DNA of 10,926 bases from Deltaproteobacteria bacterium (GTDB lineage Bacteria > Myxococcota_A > UBA796 > GCA-2862545), in contig JAFDJI010000072.1 of the NCBI GenBank assembly GCA_019307545.1, positions 1 to 10,926 of the forward strand. Direction: 5' to 3'. This document shows positions 6,119 through 10,926 of this stretch, one piece after another. The notes under the pieces were generated by a model that saw nothing but the letters and a program-made list of their open reading frames with translations, was not told the DNA's origin and did no database searches. Position 1 is the first letter of the stretch; every line of letters begins with the position of its first letter. Made by a program: the position numbers and the translations under genes.

Positions 6119-7024
6119 TCACCTACACAGCTGCCGCACCAGGAGCGCTTTTGCCGCGTGGATGCGGTTCTCCGCGAGGTCCGACAGGTCTGGCCACCGC
6201 TCGTCCAGAACGGACTCGCCCACCTCCACGCTCCGACGCACCGGTAGGCAGTGCAGCAACAAAACGCCCGGAGCGGCCTGCTCCAAGAGCGTCCCGTCGA
6301 TCCGGTGGCCCTCGAACCGATGCCAGCGTCCGGGGTCTTCCTCCTCGTCCCCTCCCCAGCTGTCCGCCACGACGACCTGGGCGTCGGCCACAGCCAACCC
6401 CGGATCCTCGGTGACCAGGATGGCTCCCCCCGTACCGGCGGCCAACTCCCGTGCTCGGGTCACCACCTCCGGGTCGGGGGCGAACCCTCGGGGGTGGGAC
6501 ACCGCCACGGTCATCCCTGCGAGAGCTCCCGCCACGAGCAGGGAGTGCGCCGTGTGGTTGCCGTCGCCCACGTATGCGACGCGGCACCCCTCGAGCGGCC
6601 CAAGATGGTGACGGACGGTGATCAAAACCGCCAGGCCATCCACCGGACTCCCCCGCTCGCTGCGGCCGACGATCACCGGGATCGATGCATGGGCTGCGAG
6701 AATGTGGGCAATCGGGTCGGGTCCACACACCACGATCGCATCGGTCGAGCACGAGAGGAGCCGGGCGAGGTCGGACGGCGTGTTCCGCCACGCCGGCTCC
6801 AGATCTGCCGCCCCGTAGGTCATCGCCCGCCCCCCCAACTCGGCCATGGCCACCTCGAAGGCGAGGCGGACGCGGAACGCCGGCTGCAGGCCAAGAAGCG
6901 CGATTGCCTTCCCCTTGCAGGCACTCCGAGCGGCGAACCGGTGAAGCCGGAGGTGGTCGGCCGTGGACAGCAGGTCGCGCAGCTCACCGCGCGTCAGGTC
7001 GCCCAGGGAGAGCAGATGTTCCAT
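6119..7024 (-). CDS. Ornithine-carbamoyltransferase-like protein with altered active site
   Basis: The 301-residue length and overall sequence fit the aspartate/ornithine carbamoyltransferase fold. Landmarks are FEVAMAELGGRAMTY (56-70), the ornithine-half motif VAYVGDGNHTAHSLL (149-163), HCLP (258-261) and AENRIH (284-289). The usual carbamoyl-phosphate motifs are changed. STRTR is AFRVR (49-53), keeping both arginines but losing Ser and Thr. HPTQ is SPVD (126-129). The Asp-x-Trp-x-Ser-Met-Gly motif is replaced by DSWGGDEEE (221-229). True ArgF enzymes keep these, so normal activity is doubtful; a different substrate or a non-enzymatic role is possible. ATG 7024 has GGGAG six bases upstream; a longer open frame to 7210 overlaps the divergent gene. 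It heads a unit with the 45-residue ORF and FHA gene. I withhold the name argF. Confidence 0.8.
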   Translation of the reverse strand: MEHLLSLGDLTRGELRDLLSTADHLRLHRFAARSACKGKAIALLGLQPAFRVRLAFEVAMAELGGRAMTYGAADLEPAWRNTPSDLARLLSCSTDAIVVCGPDPIAHILAAHASIPVIVGRSERGSPVDGLAVLITVRHHLGPLEGCRVAYVGDGNHTAHSLLVAGALAGMTVAVSHPRGFAPDPEVVTRARELAAGTGGAILVTEDPGLAVADAQVVVADSWGGDEEEDPGRWHRFEGHRIDGTLLEQAAPGVLLLHCLPVRRSVEVGESVLDERWPDLSDLAENRIHAAKALLVRQLCR

Positions 7025-7090
7025 GACGAGCTCCCTCGAAGGGTGGAGCCTATCCCAAAGACCCTTCTTCCCAGAAGCGTACACTCTGAT

Positions 7091-7095
7091 GGAGG
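7091..7095 (+). promoter_or_regulatory. Ribosome-binding site that fixes the start at 7104
   Basis: GGAGG lies eight bases before ATG 7104. The alternative in-frame ATG at 7089 lies upstream of this site and has no comparable purine run before it. The later ATG is therefore preferred. Confidence 0.7.
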
Positions 7096-7103
7096 ACGAC
7101 CCC

Positions 7104-7448
7104 ATGAAGAGCGAAGCCTCACCCGACGGCACGCTGCTCGTCGAGTACGCCGGCCACTCGATGCGCATGTCGCACTGGGTCTTCACGCCCCGAGTCACCC
7201 ACGTGCCCACCAGCGAGGTCCTCTTCGACCTGTGGGGTGCCGAGACCTCGCTGTGGGACGGGACGGCGGGCTTTCCGGAGCCCGGAGTCGTCGAGCTGAC
7301 CTTGAGGCACTACCCGAGCGGCAGCGAGACGTGGCAGGTGCGGATCGACGCCCGCGCCCGGACCTACCGTTTCCTGGCTGGAGCGCCCGAGCCCGTCCTG
7401 GCGTCCCGGCTCGGCGAGCGGCTACGCCCGGCCGAGCCCACGGTGTGA
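7104..7448 (+). CDS. Hypothetical protein, 114 residues
   Basis: I do not recognise this family. The protein has no signal peptide, no membrane segment and no cysteine. It is rich in aromatic residues and alternating hydrophobics (LLVEYAGHSMRMSHWVF, EVLFDLWGAETSLWDG, VVELTLRHYP, WQVRIDARARTYRF), which suggests a small mostly beta-stranded cytoplasmic domain of about 80 residues. A short arginine- and proline-containing tail follows. The start is set by GGAGG at 7091-7095. The gene is divergent from the carbamoyltransferase-like gene, with 79 bases between the starts, and converges on tRNA-Glu, whose encoded CCA ends 9 bases beyond its stop. Codon use matches the neighbours, so it looks like a real gene. 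The function is unknown. Confidence 0.75.
   Translation: MKSEASPDGTLLVEYAGHSMRMSHWVFTPRVTHVPTSEVLFDLWGAETSLWDGTAGFPEPGVVELTLRHYPSGSETWQVRIDARARTYRFLAGAPEPVLASRLGERLRPAEPTV
7408..7438. repeat. Inverted repeat at the convergent gene ends
   Basis: GGCTCGGC (7408-7415) and its exact complement GCCGAGCC (7431-7438) can form an 8-bp GC stem with a 15-base loop. It lies at the 3' end of the hypothetical gene and just downstream of tRNA-Glu on the other strand. No T-run follows on either side, so it is not a standard intrinsic terminator. It may act as a transcript-end or stabilising hairpin, or arise by chance in GC-rich coding sequence. Confidence 0.3.
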
Positions 7449-7457
7449 AGGAGGATG

Positions 7458-7535
7458 TGGTGACCCCAACGGGATTCGAACCCGTGTTGCCGGGATGAAA
7501 ACCCGGTGTCCTGGACCTGCCTAGACGATGGGGTC
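7458..7535 (-). tRNA. tRNA-Glu (anticodon TTC), CCA encoded
   Basis: The minus-strand cloverleaf has acceptor stem GACCCCA/TGGGGTC. The anticodon stem CCGGG/CCCGG closes the loop TTTTCAT, giving anticodon TTC. The T-loop is TTCGAAT. Discriminator A is followed by encoded CCA at 7460-7458. It lies 50 bases downstream of tRNA-Lys and is probably co-transcribed with it. Confidence 0.96.
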
Positions 7536-7585
7536 GTGATGTCTGACGAAGCGCGGTCGCCCCAAGTGCCGGGTCGCCGTGAGAG

Positions 7586-7658
7586 TGGGTCGCACAGGAC
7601 TCGAACCTGTGACCATCGGCTTAAAAGGCCGGTGCTCTACCACCTGAGCTAGCGACCC
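7586..7658 (-). tRNA. tRNA-Lys (anticodon TTT), CCA not encoded
   Basis: This is a 73-base cloverleaf on the minus strand with acceptor stem GGGTCGC/GCGACCC. Its anticodon loop is CTTTTAA, anticodon TTT. The anticodon stem CCGGC/GCCGA has a C-A mismatch at the 27-43 pair. Discriminator A is followed by CTC, so CCA is not encoded. It is the first gene after the promoter at 7685-7713. Confidence 0.96.
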
Positions 7659-7684
7659 GAAACCCAGAGACCGTCCGCGTGGGG

Positions 7685-7713
7685 CAAATAACGGCGCGCC
7701 GGGGCAGTGTCAA
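7685..7713 (-). promoter_or_regulatory. Promoter of the tRNA-Lys/tRNA-Glu pair
   Basis: On the minus strand a perfect TTGACA (7713-7708), a 17-base spacer and TATTTG (7690-7685) lie between the purA stop and tRNA-Lys, followed by GC-rich sequence. Expected transcription start is near 7678, about 20 bases before the tRNA. The first nine bases, TTGACACTG, are identical to those of the tRNA-tuf promoter at 645. The -10 matches consensus at only three positions. Confidence 0.55.
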
Positions 7714-7731
7714 CGGCAGGGGAGCCCACCG

Positions 7732-9009
<1,278 letters not shown>

Positions 9010-9051
9010 TGCGCCTCCGCCCCCCGGACTAACGCAACCGCATCCTCCGGG

Positions 9052-9975
9052 TCACTCCTCTTCCTTCGCGTGGGGATGGGCGCGTTGGTAGGTCGCGATC
9101 AGGGACTCCATCGAGACCTGGGTGTAGCGCTGGGTGGTCGATAGGCTGGCGTGCCCCAACAGCTCCTGGATCCCGCGCAGGTCGGCCCCGGCATCGAGCA
9201 GGTGGGTCGCAAAGGAATGGCGCAGAGCGTGGGGATGGAGCCCGGCTACCCCGGCCTTCAACCCCGCCTTGCGCACGATGCGGCGCATCGAGCGCGTGGT
9301 GAGTCGACCGCCTCGGGCGTTGAGGAACAGCCCCGGGCCTCCATCGGGAGAGGCGTCGATCCACTCTCGTACTGCCACTACGCCAGGGGACCCCAAGGGC
9401 ACCCGTCGCTCCTTCTTCCCCTTTCCCTTCCGCACTCGCACCACCCCGGCGACCAGGTCCACATCGTCGCGATCCAGGGCCTCGGCCTCCCCCACCCGGA
9501 GCCCGGCTCCATACAGCACCTCGAGGAGGGCCCGGTCGCGGCGTTGCAGCGGTGAAACCGGGGGTTCGACGAACAGTCCTCCAGCCTCGTCCACGGTGGC
9601 GACCCGGGGGAGCCGCTGCCCGACCTTCGGCGACTGCAACAGCTCTGCGGGGGAGGCTGTCGCGAGCCCCTCCCTGAGCAGCCACCGATAGAAGGTCCGG
9701 ATGGCGGCGATGTGGCGGGCCATCGTGGAGGACGACCGCCCCCGCCCGGCGTGGAACAGGAACCTGCGGAGCTGTGTCCGGGTCGCGTCGGGCCACGCCG
9801 TACCGTCGGCGTCCAGGAAGCGTTGAACCTCGAGCAGGGTGTGGTCGTAGGCACGCAAAGTGTGGGCAGAGACACCTCGCTCTGCGCGCAAGTACGCTCC
9901 GAAGCGCTCCCGCACGGCTTGGTTGGAGCGCGTGATCGCGGAAACGGAATCGGGGCTGCCCATCATCAGCTCCAT
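9052..9975 (-). CDS. xerC: Tyrosine recombinase XerC/XerD type
   Basis: Xer recombinases resolve chromosome dimers at dif sites. The 307-residue protein has the two-domain plan of the family: an N-terminal SAM-like core-binding domain (about 20-105, with SAHTLRAYDHTLLEVQRFL) and a catalytic domain (about 120-300). The catalytic residues are all visible: Arg160 in AGLRVGEAEAL, Lys185 in GKGKKERRVPL, His249 and Arg252 in HPHALRHSFATHLL, His275 in LLGHASLSTTQRY, and nucleophile Tyr284. ATG 9975 has GGAAG four bases upstream; ATG at 9966 is an alternative. The choice of XerC over XerD rests mainly on its place directly after dprA (31-base gap), a linkage found in many bacteria, so the symbol is less sure than the family. 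No phage genes are nearby, which argues against an integrase. Confidence 0.93.
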   Translation of the reverse strand: MELMMGSPDSVSAITRSNQAVRERFGAYLRAERGVSAHTLRAYDHTLLEVQRFLDADGTAWPDATRTQLRRFLFHAGRGRSSSTMARHIAAIRTFYRWLLREGLATASPAELLQSPKVGQRLPRVATVDEAGGLFVEPPVSPLQRRDRALLEVLYGAGLRVGEAEALDRDDVDLVAGVVRVRKGKGKKERRVPLGSPGVVAVREWIDASPDGGPGLFLNARGGRLTTRSMRRIVRKAGLKAGVAGLHPHALRHSFATHLLDAGADLRGIQELLGHASLSTTQRYTQVSMESLIATYQRAHPHAKEEE

Positions 9976-10006
9976 TGTACTTCCAGCAGAACACAGCCAT
10001 TCCAGG

Positions 10007-10926
10007 CTAGCTGGGTGCGTAGCGCTGGCCCGGCAGGCGGACCACCTCTCCCCGCACCTCGAGCACCGCGAGCTCCGCCAGCAGGTCCGCCGTGGTTCGG
10101 CGGGAAAAGCGGGCGACCTCCTCCACGGTCTGCCCCGCGAACAGTCGGATCAGCCAATCCTCGCGGCGCGGCGCCCCCGCGCCGGTGACTTGCGCAACGA
10201 ACCGATCGACGTCCACCACCACCCCCGCGCCCTGATCCAACAGATCGAGGCACCCGCGGCTGGCTGGCGCGCCCACCTGGCCCGGCACCGCATACACATC
10301 CCGACCCTGTTCCAGGGCGACGCGCGCGGTGATCAAGGCGCCGCTACGCATCGGTGCCTCCACCACGACCACTGCGTCGGCCAGCCCCGAGATCCACTGG
10401 TTGCGGATGGGGAAATGGTACGGCCGTGGCTCGACAGCGTCGGCCCAGGTGGACACCACCAGCCCGCGGTGCTCCACGATGGCCTGGCGGAGGTGACGGT
10501 TGAAGCTCGGCGCGGTGTGGCCGAGACCGTGCCCGAGCACGGCCACGGTTCGCCCCACCCCCAGCGTGGCCCGGTGGCCGTGCGAATCCACCCCCCGCGC
10601 CAGACCGCTCACCACCACGACCCCGGCGGCCGCCAGGGCCCCGGCCAGGTGCCTGGCGACCGCCACCCCATAAGCCGTGCAACGGCGCGTCCCCACCACC
10701 GCGATTGCTGGTGCCCCCAGGCAGTCGAGGTCCCCCTGGACACACACGAAGGGCGGCGGCGCGGGCAGCTCCCGGAGGCGGGCCGGGTAGTCCGGGCAGG
10801 CAAGGGTGAGGACCCGGCCCCGCGAGCAGCAACCCGTCGTGCTCGCCCATGCCCGCGCGGCCACCGCCTCCACCCCGCCCACCACCAACGCCTCCCGTCC
10901 CCCGGCGATCAACCCCTCGAACCCAC
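10007..10926 (-). CDS. dprA: DNA-processing protein DprA, start beyond the right edge
   Basis: DprA binds incoming single-stranded DNA and loads RecA during natural transformation. The frame is open through the right edge, giving at least 306 residues with the N-terminus missing. The Rossmann-like core has AIAVVGTRRCTAYG, VVSGLARGVDSHGHRATL, GRTVAVLGHGLG, FPIRNQWISGLADAVVVVEA, SGALITARVALEQGRDVYAV and PGQVGAP in family order. A C-terminal winged-helix domain follows (about the last 50 residues, TVEEVARFSRRTTADLLAEL). The usual FPxRNR appears as FPIRNQ, the usual Ser-Glu of the LSE turn reads ST, and the family's YP after the GLD-like turn reads AP, so the nucleic-acid groove may be slightly altered. 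A TTG at 10912 could be an internal start but is not needed. It is followed by xerC after 31 bases. Confidence 0.95.
   Translation of the reverse strand, partial: GFEGLIAGGREALVVGGVEAVAARAWASTTGCCSRGRVLTLACPDYPARLRELPAPPPFVCVQGDLDCLGAPAIAVVGTRRCTAYGVAVARHLAGALAAAGVVVVSGLARGVDSHGHRATLGVGRTVAVLGHGLGHTAPSFNRHLRQAIVEHRGLVVSTWADAVEPRPYHFPIRNQWISGLADAVVVVEAPMRSGALITARVALEQGRDVYAVPGQVGAPASRGCLDLLDQGAGVVVDVDRFVAQVTGAGAPRREDWLIRLFAGQTVEEVARFSRRTTADLLAELAVLEVRGEVVRLPGQRYAPS

Noticed and set aside
6119..7024. Calling the carbamoyltransferase gene argF
   Set aside because: Key carbamoyl-phosphate and ornithine motifs are changed, so a family-level name is the most the sequence supports.
7571..7593. GGGTCGC twice (7571-7577 and 7587-7593) beside tRNA-Lys as an attachment-site repeat
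   Set aside because: Seven bases in GC-rich DNA is too short, and the two copies are only 16 bases apart with nothing mobile between them.
9052..9975. Phage or island integrase next to tRNA genes
   Set aside because: The tyrosine recombinase sits between dprA and purA with operon spacing and Xer-like length. No direct repeat of a tRNA 3' end, no excisionase and no phage genes are seen.

Overview
The window is about 10.9 kb of high-GC bacterial chromosome, densely packed with housekeeping genes. No insertion sequence, phage gene, CRISPR array or plasmid function is visible. The tRNA order Thr(TGT)-Tyr(GTA)-Gly(TCC)-Thr(GGT)-tuf on the minus strand is the old proteobacterial arrangement. With high GC, a protein with two FHA domains, an NFACT (RqcH-like) protein and a secreted SPOR/LolA-like protein, it suggests a deltaproteobacterial lineage such as Myxococcota. 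That placement is inference, not shown by any single marker.

Left part (1-1940). The 5' end of tuf leaves the left edge, preceded by four tRNA genes read from a promoter at about 619-645. Next, still on the minus strand, is a signal-peptide-bearing gene (738-1847) split by an in-frame TAG. Divergent to it is a short NFACT/RqcH-type gene (1940-3289), whose family works in ribosome-associated quality control.

Middle (3290-6073). A minus-strand site-2 protease gene (3307-4148) has its two zinc-site motifs in different frames, so it is frameshifted. A DnaJ/CbpA-type co-chaperone (4220-5176) diverges from it. Facing dnaJ on the minus strand is a compact three-gene unit: an ornithine-carbamoyltransferase-like gene (6119-7024), a 45-residue ORF carrying the HMG-CoA-lyase N-terminal motif RDGLQNE (5936-6073), and a tandem-FHA gene (5189-5935) that begins on the base after the small ORF's stop. 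A 114-residue gene of unknown function (7104-7448) diverges from this unit.

Right part (7458-10926, all minus strand). The order of transcription is dprA (start beyond the edge), xerC, purA, then tRNA-Lys(TTT) and tRNA-Glu(TTC). The two tRNA genes appear to have their own promoter at 7685-7713. dprA, xerC and purA are separated by only about 30-45 bases, as in an operon.

Most notable points: (1) the carbamoyltransferase homologue keeps the fold and the HCLP motif but has lost the two signature carbamoyl-phosphate motifs, and it sits with a microORF and a tandem-FHA protein; (2) two otherwise intact genes each carry one disabling lesion (amber stop, frameshift); (3) the NFACT protein is shortened and has Glu-Arg where the usual Asp-Arg motif is expected. 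No gene-free stretch exceeds 300 bases.
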